Shown piece after piece: positions 1-17,196 of a stretch of 64,000 nt of DNA. Source of the stretch: Paraspadella gotoi. Taxonomy: Eukaryota; Chaetognatha. Within the stretch, counting starts at the first letter, position 1, and each line of letters begins with the position of its first letter. The translations under genes were made by a program, and so were the position numbers. Below the pieces are notes generated by a model. It searched no databases. It was not told where the DNA came from and saw only the letters and a list, made by a program, of their open reading frames with translations. The DNA is taken from contig CM119265.1 in assembly GCA_051294375.1 (NCBI GenBank), forward strand, positions 6,581,489 through 6,645,488, in the 5' to 3' direction.

Positions 1-82
1 TAAATTATTTAATTATTAATTAATTAATTACCGATAATGATCGTGGGCTGATCCGACATTGTTTGCTCAGGCTTGTTCTTCA
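1..82 (+). repeat. 3' end of a dispersed GTCGGATCTGC-family element
   Basis: An AT-rich run of ATTA units is followed by a GATCGTGGGCTGATCCGAC terminus and the conserved trailer ATTGTTTGCTCAGGCTTGTT. The same terminus and trailer recur at 36877-36905, 43811-43841 and 44712-44741, so the window opens inside the 3' end of another copy. Its left part lies outside the window. Identity as a non-autonomous DNA transposon is inferred from the inverted termini seen in the complete copies. Confidence 0.65.
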
Positions 83-369
83 TCATATTAGTAAATAAAT
101 AGGATTAATTTAATAATTATTTGTTTATTTCCGAAAAAATTGATTTTCGATGTGTTTTTTTTAATAATTTTAGCATTCACTGATCCAATTTTTAAAAAGA
201 ATATTTTTTTATATATGTAATAGCGATTTTTCATTTTGGAAGATCGAGCGATCGACGTCGTCTAAATAATCGTCGTCGACGAAACGCCACCACCACGACG
301 ACGAAAGTTCGAATCGAAGCGCGGCATCGAAATGTCGTCATCGCAGACTTGCTTGCTTAGTTTCACGGG

Positions 370-379
370 TATAAATAAA
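370..379 (+). promoter_or_regulatory. possible TATA box of the COX gene
   Basis: The sequence GGGTATAAATAAAAGG sits about 390 bases upstream of the COX start codon, just after a GC-richer stretch (240-345) with many CG dinucleotides. It matches a TATA consensus, but AT-rich matches are common here. The rest of 83-765 shows no coding potential that I can see. Confidence 0.3.
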
Positions 380-765
380 AGGTACATTCGAAGTTAAAAG
401 TATCTGATGAACCCCAATGAATGACTTATTTTTAACAATTTGACTTCATCCATATTTGGCTGTTTTGCATCAAACTACAACGTTACATTAATGTTAAATT
501 TGGAGAAGCGAAAACATAACTATACGTAAAATCTTTTTTAAATAACTGATTCTGATCTCATCTTGGAACAATCGTCAATTACTTTTTTAAAAAACCGCAA
601 AGCCTTCTTCGAAATAAAATTTAAGTCTCCCAATAAACCCACGCAATATCACCAACGCACACTACTATTTAACAAAAGTCATTAGTTTATTTGAAAGATA
701 TTTGGGAAAGAAAAAGTCTTTAAACTTTATTAAATGGTATATGCCGTCAACAATCACGACGTAAC

Positions 766-7256
<6,491 letters not shown>

Positions 7257-7867
7257 CCACGCCCAGGACCCTTCGTTTTACCCTTTATCACGAACCGAAG
7301 GGAAAGAAACGGCGGAAGCCACGCCCAGCGGAAAATCAACGTAGAGAACGAAATGAAGAAAGTAGTAAGGGAGGTTGGGTACGTCTAGTCGTCTAGGGGG
7401 TTTTGCTCAATGTCTTAAGTGTCATTCTCATTGCGTGCATCTTGTAAATTTAGTGCAAGCCATTGATTATTATTGTATTGTGGAAATATTTATTAGTATT
7501 TGAAATAAGATATACAAAATAACAAATTTTGTATTTCTTAGATAATAGATATGAATTATAGTGGAAGAACATGATACCTGAATTTAAAAAAAGTATTTTT
7601 CTTATCTACAAAGAGGGTCTTGTTGTCAAAAACCTAAAGGCGAAAAATAATGGGACTGAGAAAGTCTAAGAGCCTCTGACAAAAACACAAGAGAAACTGA
7701 TAAGCGGAAATCTAGAAGCGAGAGTAGTGACGCCGATGTTAAGAACTCCGCGATGGAATTAGCGGTGACTACGGTTTTGGCGCCGTTAACATATCCGTTG
7801 ATAGAGTGGTCGCTGCCGTTTCAGGGCTTGAGTATTAAGTCCCTCTCAGTAAAATGCGAAAATAAAA

Positions 7868-7869
<2 letters not shown>

Positions 7870-7947
<78 letters not shown>
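7870..7947 (+). repeat. (CT)n microsatellite
   Basis: About 39 CT units are interrupted once near the end. It lies directly upstream of an open GC-rich island (7955-8140) that ends in a GTGAGT donor-like word, the same arrangement as COX exon 9. A splice role is possible but not shown. Confidence 0.9.
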
Positions 7948-7949
<2 letters not shown>

Positions 7950-8679
7950 TTTCTAACTTGATTGGATTGGCCTTCATTCGGATCTCTTTACCGTCGCCGT
8001 TTGAGTCATCTTAAGACGACATCTGCGGACCGAGAGACCCAAATCGTTGACGTCGATCATGCCAGATGTCTACTCTACTTTGGCCTCGCCGTAAAAGGGA
8101 GACCATTTGCCGTCGAAACTAATATTACGCCGGTAAAAGTGAGTCGTTAATGGGATAATGTGGGACTGTGGGTGAGAAAAAGTAAATAAACTTGAGTTGG
8201 TTCCCTCCTAATGGATCCATTATGTTTATCTCTAAAAAGTATGTTTTCGCTTTTAAGGGAACCAAGTTAGCAGGGGGGGTAAAAAGCTGAAAAGATAATG
8301 TTTGATCCTTTAAATTAAGCTAGTTCTGATTATATGATTATTTCCTTTATAAGAATTTTGGATAAGCTCGCCCAATTTTTTTTTTAATCGGTAAAAAGAA
8401 AATATTTTTTAAATTTATATATTTTTTAAGGGTAAGACCTAATTTTAAAAAGCTTTTTAGTTTTTATTAAATAAATTTTTAATAAAAAATAAAAAAAATA
8501 AATAAAAATTTAAAGTATTGACTGATTTTATTTAAACTTACTTTTCAAATGATTCTGTTAATTAATAAAACAGTAGTAGTAGTAAATAAATATTAATAAA
8601 TAAATAGTAAACAAAACAATAGTAAAATAAGTAATCTTATAATTTTTTATAAAACCCTTTAAAGTAATATAAATATACT

Positions 8680-9115
8680 TTTTAAGGGTGAATATGAATT
8701 AATTATAAATTAATTAATGGTTATTATAGTTTGTTTTTAAAAGAATAGAATTTAGGTTTATTTTATATATATATATATGTATATATAAAAATAAAAATAA
8801 ATTTATAAAAAAAAATATTAATCTTGTAAAGACTTTGTTTAACGAGTTTTAAACCTAAAATTTTAACTTTGTACAATAAAAAATAAAAATTTAGATTAAA
8901 AATATTAAAAATATTAAAAATATTTTCTGTTGCAAAAATAAAATAATGAATGATATAAATATTTAGATAGAATCAACAAATTTTTTTTCTATAATTATTA
9001 AATTTTGTTTTTTTTCTGCAAAGAAAAAATAATGATTATCATTATTCAAATTCTTTTAATGTTAGACCCTTAAGCTTATGATATCATTTTTATCACTGGG
9101 TCTCCTTACATAAAG
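8680..9115 (+). repeat. AT-rich dispersed repeat, copy shared with the right edge
   Basis: The stretches GGGTGAATATGAAT, GGTTATTATAGTTTG and the end AGACCCTTAAGCTTATGATA followed by TCATTTTTATCACTGGGTC recur in reverse complement at 63735-63890. The copy here is longer because of AT-rich insertions. There is no coding content. It is probably a decayed transposable element. Confidence 0.6.
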
Positions 9116-9689
9116 AGATAAAAAAACAAAGAAACTTTTTGATTGTTGTTTGAGTTGATTTGCTCAAATTTATATCGATGGTTTCGGCTGGCGTCAAATC
9201 CGAAATGAACATATCGATGCCAGCGCCTAGCTCTAATTACAGAAAGAGAGAGAAAAACAGAGAGAGAGTAAAAGAAAGAGAAAGAAAAGGCGAGACCGCC
9301 AGTTTAACGCTCGTATGCGTCCTCATTAACTTCGCTCGCATTCGCTCGAACGAAAGTACATCATTGGGCGGAGTTCGTTTGTGCCATCATTCACGTCCCA
9401 ACCAACCTGGATTTCCCGGCGCGACGCGCTACGAGTTTTTCTTTCGGTCAAACTCCGACCACAATTAGTAGAGGATTCGAATCGAGAAGAGCTCGGAAAA
9501 ACATACATGTAGAAGGAAGAGGGTAACGCTTGAAATGGTTGTAGTCGAAACGAAATCCTAACGATATGAATTCGAAAGTCTCTTGGTAAAAGATTCTTAT
9601 CCTTTGCCTTTGTCACAGAATTTGTACTCTCATTAGTCTCATTCTTTAATCTTTTCACCTTGTCACTCCCCCTGAATACTTACGAACAT

Positions 9690-9747
9690 AAGAGGACATA
9701 AAGACATAAGAGGACATAAAGACATAAGAGGACATAAAGACATAGAA
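9690..9747 (+). repeat. 18-bp tandem repeat, three copies
   Basis: The unit AAGACATAAGAGGACATA is repeated head to tail about three times. It lies in non-coding DNA with no visible gene link. Confidence 0.85.
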
Positions 9748-12025
9748 ACGCCTGTCGCCCCAAGCCGGCCGAGCGGTGCGCGGCGTCATCTCAACAATGA
9801 TTGAAGAAAAAAACAAAAGACATACAAGTTTGAGACGAACCAAGATTAACACAGGTCAAAGTTCAAAATTGGAAAAAAAGAGAGGGATAACGAATAAATT
9901 TGAGTAAGAAGAAACGGAAGTGAATATAGGATTTCGATTTTGTATATCTCTTTCGCTTAGTCGTCGTCGTCGTCGTCGTTGACTTTCACGCTTCTTTTTC
10001 TTTTCGTCAAATAAACGAGGGAGGAATTTTCAAGTAACCATTTTTCCGATGCGACTTCCGTCTTTTTTTCTCCCAACAAACATAACGCTTAATGAATTTT
10101 TTATGTTGGGCCGTTATATGCATTTTCTCGGTTTTAATTTCATTTTTTTCAAATTCTATTTTAAATTCAATTTAAAAAAAAAAATTATTCGTTATCGTTT
10201 CGTTTGCGCCTCATTGAGGGAAAATTGCTAAAAATGGCGGCTCGGTTTTAATTACGAACTCAATGAATCAAATCACCGTAAAGATAAAACAGATTTTTTG
10301 GTCCAAATGGCCGCAACGACTATCTGCCGGACAATTGAACGTCAAAAGCAAAAAGGAACGATATCATTAAAAAAAAGATAATTTTCCCTAAAAAATATTT
10401 TTAAATTTTTTTTTTATTATTGTGCTTTCGACGGTTCATAACGCGAAAATCTAAATTTTAAATTTGAATGCAGTCGCCTCGAAAGCTCCAACGCCTTTAA
10501 ACTCGACTATGACTCCAACGAAGAACTCTCGATGTCGCGTTGGTTAATTCAAACAAACAAAGATAGCGCTCAAGTCGAAAGCTAGGGCATTTGAGGAAAG
10601 ATAAAATCCCGTGAAACGTGCAACCAACACCAGCTACAAATAGTATACATTATACAAAATACATTATACAACGAGTTAAGATAAACCTTTTGATCCGTCA
10701 CGAATTGACACTTTAAAAGCAATTAGCAATTTACAACAAACCTTGAAACATTCTTATCATTATTCATTTTTCTTTTGCGACGTCAAAAAAACTTTTAACG
10801 GTCTCTCTCCCTTTTTTTAGATGGGATTTGCCCCACGGTCGTTTATCTCAATCGGAGTCGACGTTAATTGGAGGTATAATGTTCAACTCGTCGTCGTCTC
10901 GTTGCTGATTTATTTCTTGGAAGAATGTGAATTGGAAATTGAATCTCATCCTCAAGACGTCGCAGACACGCAACCAAGCAGACGGACCGGAAGTGTCAAT
11001 CGATAGCGCCAACTCTCGTCAACCGGAAATGAGGAGACGTGAGATCCGCCGACGTTGCGCCGGACGGATAGAAGGTGGCGCGACAGGGCGGTTAGAAGGC
11101 AACGCGTCAGTCGGCGAGGAGGCTTTCTTGTCAGGCGGCGAGAATTCGTTTTTCCAGGCGGCGAGGAGGCGTCGTTTCAGGCGGCGAGGAGATCTCACAC
11201 CATGCGGGGGGCGGATGGAAATAAGAGGAGCGCGTAAAGAAATGCTGTTAAAAGTTAAAAGTAAGTAAATCTTTTTTTAAAATTTTTTACATTTACATTT
11301 GTTTTTAATTGAATTCTTGTAGTGAATCGAAGAGTAAAGATTGCTTGCGTTGGGACAAAGAACGAAAAGTCGAAAACCAAACACTCTTTTTTAAAAATGA
11401 TCCGAAAATTTGGCCTGGATTCCGAAAAAAAAAAACTCACTTAAGTTTTCCTTTTTATCCCTACTTTCTTCTGTAACTTCTCCATCTCCATCTCAATCCC
11501 CCCCCCCCGCCGCCCATCCTGCCCCAACAAAACTATTAACACCGAAATAACAAGAAAACATTTGTCATCGTCATCGTCGTCTTTGTCGTCGTCGTCGCTC
11601 AATTTTGACAAAAGAAAAGAAAAGAATCGTTACCAATATTCCTTTTCCTTTTCATCCCCGTCATTGGCGATCGTCTCCCGTTTCCGATTTCAAAAGAAAA
11701 TCATTAACGATTCATGAGTCGGCGCAAGAAAGCCTCGTAACCAATGGTTATGGGCGAACACCATTTATCACTTTCATAATGGCGTCACGTCAAACGTTGA
11801 TGAGCCAAAAGCGGAATTTTTATGACGTTTCTGCGGCTTTCTTTTTGAGAGAGAGAAAAACTGTTTCGGAGCGGCAATCGCCCGATTTTATTTTGGATTT
11901 AAACTTAAATTTAAACGACGGGTAATGGTTCTTTCGATTTAGAGGTTAGAAATTTTCATTCCTTCATTCTCATTTCCTCAACCTCGTTTCTTGATTTTCG
12001 TTTACTTACTTCACCTTACCTTTTC

Positions 12026-12874
12026 CTCCACACTGTGGAGTCCACAGTCTCCATGAAGCGTTTTTCACTACATCTCTCCGTATTTGTTCTCGTTCGAGTA
12101 ACGAGTAAAAAGTGAAAACTGCTCCGTCCCCTGATGACTCATAGCAACGGAACAACAATTGATGTGTAGGGAAAAAGAACAGAAAGCTTTGCGAAGAAAG
12201 GCGATGATGAAGAAGAATTAGAAGAAAAGAGAGAGAATGCAAAAGGAGAAAAAGTAATAAAAGCGAAGTCAAGAAATACGAAAAACTAAGGAAGAAAGAA
12301 TAAAAAAGATGGAATGAGAAAAAAAAAACGAAGCGTTAAATCGCCATTAATCCTTCTACCGATTCGTCTCAATAAACGCCCAAAAAATGTGCTTAATTCG
12401 ACAAAAAAAGTCGTTGTTAGTCTCTGTTGGCCTCAACGACGACAACGCCGACTTTTCTGCTGCCCAGTGCCCACGGTACCGGCGCAGTTTATGATCCACA
12501 CCAGACGGGAAATATCCGGCACGGACTTGTAAACGGCGCCGGCGAGTCGACGTTGGCGCCAATCGCTTCCCCAATAAACAATTTTTAGAATTATTTAAAT
12601 ATTTTTTGAATTCAAGCTCGTCAAAAAATTATAAAAAATTTGGACTTGCTCTATTTTCTTATTTTTTTCCTCGTCATTGAAGCGAAAATAAAAACTTTAT
12701 AATTCAACGTCATTAGTATTCATTAATTCCAATAAACAAAGAGACGGAACTTTTCAACTAACCCTCGGCTTCGGCCGAGTCGTTAAAATTTACCTCAAAT
12801 ATCAAATAAAAAAAATATTCCGGGATCGAAATTATCGAAAATAAAGTATGGACTGTGGACTCCACAGTGTGGAG
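12026..12874. repeat. 850-bp segment bounded by a perfect inverted repeat
   Basis: CTCCACACTGTGGAGTCC... at 12026-12049 is repeated in exact reverse complement at 12851-12874. Each 24-base arm is itself close to palindromic (CTCCACA / TGTGGAG). The interior is not recognisably a transposase gene. It may be a non-autonomous DNA transposon or two hairpin-forming sites. No target duplication was identified. Confidence 0.6.
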
Positions 12875-13047
12875 TATGGAAAGTGGGGTCTACATTCTAA
12901 ACTTGATTCGCATTCATCAATCCATAATCTCGTCTTTTTTTCTTTTTTTTTACATCTATTATCTCTTTGACTTTGTGTTATTTCTTTCTTTCGTTGTGTG
13001 ATGAGATTTAGAGAGAAAAGAATTTCTTTGTGCAATAACGACTTTTA

Positions 13048-13110
13048 TTGTTAGTATACATACTTGTTTCGACATTTGTACAAGTCTTCTTCAGTGCTTA
13101 TTTGGTTTGT
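13048..13110 (-). ncRNA. hammerhead-like motif, probable Penelope-type element remnant
   Basis: Read on the - strand, the segment contains CACTGAAGA, then GAC...GTC (imperfect stem), then CGAAAC. This is the order CUGANGA - stem II - GAAA of hammerhead ribozymes. One extra base lies between CUGANGA and the stem, and the stem is bulged, so catalysis is uncertain. A cleaner relative lies at 22910-22950. Confidence 0.35.
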
Positions 13111-13141
13111 GAATAGGGAGACAAATTTTGTTTCAAAGTAA

Positions 13142-13145
<4 letters not shown>

Positions 13146-13190
<45 letters not shown>

Positions 13191-13230
13191 AGAGGAGAGA
13201 GAGAGAGAAGGAGAGAGAGAGAGAGAGAAA
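13146..13230 (-). repeat. (GA)n microsatellite
   Basis: GA repeats on the + strand (CT on the -) with a few extra G or A interruptions. Any ORF through it is low complexity. Confidence 0.9.
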
Positions 13231-13860
13231 TAAATGTTTCCACAACGAATTAAAAAAAAGGACAGTAGAGTTCAGTTTGAGGACAGGGTAAGTTTGAGCA
13301 GAGAGAGAGAGTAATGAGGAAAAGAAAATAAAATTTGGCAAATTCTTTTGTCTCTAAATCTATCATCTCATAAATTGTCAAATTTGGAAAATCCCAGGCG
13401 TCGTGTCAGCCGACGGTCAAATTGTCATCGGCCACTTCGCCTTCGCTCGTCGTCGTCGTTTCCATCGTCGTTCTCTTCCTTCTACTCGGAACCGGATGAA
13501 GGGGTTCAATTCCTTCGGCGGGTAGAACGCCAAGTGAACCGCTGGAGACTCTTATAATTCACTGGACGTCAGTTCCTCCCTCTGTCGCTTTCGCTCTCTC
13601 AATATCTTTTCTTTCCTCTTTTTTTCTTAGAAATATATTAGCCTTCGCCGTTGTCGCTATTCTCAATTCTGCTTGGGACTTCATCTACCTTTTTTTTTTC
13701 TCGAAACACAAGATCATTTCCTTCGTCGCTTACGCTGTCATCGTCACCATCGTCGTCGTCGTCGTCGTCGTGGCGGAAATTCTGATCAGCGGAAAGAAGG
13801 AACAAAACGTTAGGGAATAACAGCATTCCCGAGGCGTAAACGTCACACCGGGTCCATATC

Positions 13861-13965
13861 TCATCTCTCTCTCTCTCTCTCTCTTCTCCTCTTCTCTCTC
13901 TCTCTACCTCTCTCTCTCTCTCTAGCTCTCCCTCTCTCATCTCTTCTCTCTCTCTCTCTCTTTTA
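13861..13965 (+). repeat. (CT)n microsatellite with interruptions
   Basis: Mixed CT and TCTC units lie between two GC-rich islands. An ATG-led hydrophobic stretch of about 15 codons follows at 14026 and resembles a signal-peptide exon. It is too short to call. Confidence 0.85.
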
Positions 13966-16031
13966 CTGTCTTCCATCTCAATATTCTCAATATTCCACCG
14001 CGATTACTCCAGAGCCCGAGAGAAAATGGCGGTTTTATTGTTCCTACTTCTACCTTATTTTCTAGATAAAGTCTGATAGACCTCATCGGCTTTTGTCATA
14101 TCGGTCGACCCGCTCGCGCTTCAGTCGTCGTCGTCGTCGTCGTCGCCACCTTTGAAGTTTTTCTTTATTTTGTTTTTTTCTTTTTTCTAAATTTCCAATT
14201 TATGAAGAGGGCGCCAATAATGCGTAGATTCTTTGAAGAGTCCGGACAAAAGATCATCCCTATGACGACAAAAAAGATGACGTTATCGAGGGAGGATAAA
14301 TGACGGCTACCGTCAAAAATCAAAACGTCAAAATGGACAAAGAGTTTTCGGCTTGTCGCTCCTAGAGCGTCGGTTATGAACGTGACGGTCAGATAAGAGA
14401 AAATCCAATAGCTTCCAATGCGACGACGATTTATAAATGAAATGCAATACAAACGGAATGCCAACTATTTATCGTTAAAAAGGCCCAGTTTTTCGCTGAC
14501 GTATGTCAAAAACCGAGTATCGAATTGATCCGGGTTCGGATCCAGAAGGGAAATTCTTGAGAAAGATCGGAAATGAAAACTTCGAGCCTATGATAATCCC
14601 CCGCCCCCCAAGACGCGCTGATCGAAAAATCAATCACGAGACGAGAAATGAAATAGTGGGGATCAAGTTATGAATTATTCAACCATTGAACATCGAACAG
14701 AAGTGTATCATATTATTACTAAGTAGTCAACATTAAACCTATTTGATTTATTTAAAAACTCGAGAATACTGGCTATGAAATATTTTGGTATGCAATGTCC
14801 AGTTTTCCCACTCCTCACTGACCACAGTGTCTCCACTCCCCACCGTCCCCACACTCCCCAGTGTCGTGAACAAGCACACTTCTTCAGGCAAACACATACT
14901 ACTCACAAACAATTAGAATTTAGAACCAATTCCCTTTCTTTAGTGTCGTCATATAGTACCTCTATATTACCTCCAACTCTCTCAATGAGAATCTCACTCG
15001 AAAATTGCTATCAAGGGGTCGCTTGATATCCGTTTTGTCTGGACTCATTGGTTGTTACCGGAGAATCACCGAAAGCTGACTGGCTGGAAATCAAATTGAA
15101 GGTTCGTAAATCGATAATTTGTGGTCGTCGCCACGCAAAATGTTGACTCTGTTGTCGAGTGCGGCTCTAAATATTTAACGGCGCCAATTTTTGCGACATT
15201 GACGTCAGACTCGCGAGGGCGTTTGGTGGGGGTGAATATGTAAATATATCCGTCATTCTCACCTCCTTTTATCATCATCTGACGCACGCTTCCCTGCCCA
15301 TCAACCCTCGCTCGACAATAGTAACTCCGTCAACATTTGCTTTTTTTGCTTTCTCGCGGTCTTCCTGTATCACTTTTTAGTTTTCATTAATATTAAATTC
15401 CACAATTTTATACAGTAACGTTACCCCAGTTACTACATCTTTAGCCATTGTGAATTTGTGAATCGCAAAATTTTAAAGGGAGATGAGACGTTGGTAGTTA
15501 CAAAACTTGCAAATCGAATGACTTAGCGTTTTTTTATTTTTTAAAAACATTTTGTTTTTTATTTTTTCCCGATAAAGTCTGTAAAATGTTTTCATTCTTG
15601 AAACTGAAATGGTTATGTATTTGATGTTTTTGATCATCTGAAAAGGGTTATTACTTACTTATGACCGACACGAGGCTTCGTTTTTCTCTTTCTATATCTT
15701 AACAAACTTAAAAAATCTTAATCCTTCAATTATTTTCACCGCGAAACGTTAAATAATTTTCTCAACACTACGCGATATAATGAGCTTGGGTTTTAATTAT
15801 CGCTCATTTTTTTCCATTCTAAAAAAAAATCTTACGTCCCTATTTTCTTTCCCGTTGCTCCCTTCCTTTTCCATCTTGACACCCTTCCCCTTAATTACTT
15901 TTTCAATACGTGGTTCTCGGTCGAGGAGCCGTGAGGGGAGACACTTGGAAAACCGAGGTTCATAAAAGAATTTTCACTGGTGCCACACCAATGTGCAGTT
16001 GTTTTTGTTTTTGTTTTTTACTTTATACACT

Positions 16032-16105
16032 ATACACAGTATACAGTATACAGTGTATACAGTGTATACAGTGTATACAGTGTATACAGTGTATACAGTG
16101 TATAC
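16032..16105 (+). repeat. 10-bp minisatellite AGTGTATACA
   Basis: Six to seven units of AGTGTATACA are preceded by AGTATAC variants. Each unit contains the palindrome GTATAC, so the array can fold into a cruciform. It lies in non-coding DNA; the Tyr-Ser repeats in translated frames are artefacts. Confidence 0.9.
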
Positions 16106-16563
16106 TACACAGTTATCTCCGTTGTTGTCGTATTTTGTTATTCGTCGTCGAAGGCGTTAGTCGTTGTTCCTACCTTTAACTCCTATAACAAAGAACAACA
16201 ACAACAGGACGACAACATCCGCTTTAGGAACCCAACAGTTATCCTCGTCGTCATTCTTCTTCCTCCTCATCGTCGTCCTCCTCTCGTTCCTCATCCTCGA
16301 CCTCCTCATCTTCCGCTTCTCCTTCCTCTATTTCCGTCGCCGCGGTCCATCGACGGAGTATATATAGGCTACTCCTAGACGTCAGCGCCGCTCTTTTCAG
16401 CGTCTAGCATTCTCCGGCGTCACTTTTTGGCCCATATAACTTTTCAAACGCCAACGCTTCATTTTGGCCATACTTTTTTAATAATTATTCGGGGGAGAAA
16501 CTTTTTAGCGCCCTTTTTTGCCCTCTTTTTTCCCCCTTTTTCTTGCCTAACTTTTCGAGCGCG

Positions 16564-16765
16564 GTAAAATTTTACTTTCGCCGTCCGGAGTTTTGGCGTC
16601 TTTTGAAAAACTACTTAAAATATTTATTCCAAAAAAAATATTACCTAATTACCCTAACCTTAAACCCTCTTAACCCTAACCACTATTAATCCTAAACCAA
16701 TCTTAAACCACCCTTAACCCTAAATCCCCCCTGACCCCGGTCGGCCAAAGTAAAATTATGCCGCT
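16564..16765. mobile_element. MITE-like element with telomere-like interior
   Basis: The left end GGTAAAATTTTACTTTCGCC plus GTCCGG is matched by the inverted right end CCGGTCGGCCAAAGTAAAAT plus TATGCC, about 26 bp of terminal inverted repeat. The 200-bp interior is degenerate CCCTAA-type sequence (16660-16735). It is the best preserved copy of the family and the one that defines its ends. It has no coding capacity, so it would need a transposase supplied elsewhere. Confidence 0.75.
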
Positions 16766-17196
16766 TATTTTTTAGTCACTTTTCTAGCGTTTATTGCAGG
16801 CACTTCTTTCCACTTTGAAGCTCGTATTTCCCTTCTTTCACTTAAAGTTAATATTTTTATGAATATTTTTTTTTGAAGTTTTACTGAGTCGAATTCTTCA
16901 GGGAATCCGGATTTATATCGGTTTATGTAGTATATAGATAACTATGAGCGTTTGTTTGATTTCCATCATAGTCTGTAAAAATATCGAAAATAAATTTTAA
17001 AGTTTGGGTCCTAAACTACGTATTATTTTCCTAGTGAATAGATCACGACAAAATCGCTTTCTGGACAAATCGTTACAAAAATAAATTAACGCCCCCCTGT
17101 ACAGGTAAACCGTCCTCAGATGTCAACTCAGCGAGATTTTAATTTTCTCCCTCCTTTCTCTCTTTTCAGAATTCCCTCGTCACGTGTCCGTATATA

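Larger units (their letters stand above)
7257..17196. other. 10 kb gene-poor interval with possible unmodelled exons
   Basis: I recognise no gene here. The interval alternates AT-rich DNA (8200-9100, 12570-12730, 15360-15800) with GC-richer islands (7640-8150, 9300-9480, 10480-10620, 10820-11260, 12340-12570, 13390-13800, 14190-14470, 15060-15310). Several islands are open for 40-100 codons between plausible splice sites, for example a GTGAGT donor at about 8140 and a GTGATT donor on the - strand at about 15070. Some readings on both strands are hydrophobic. No set of islands could be joined into a family I know. They may be exons of one or two rapidly evolving genes, or untranslated or regulatory DNA. 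Confidence 0.4.
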
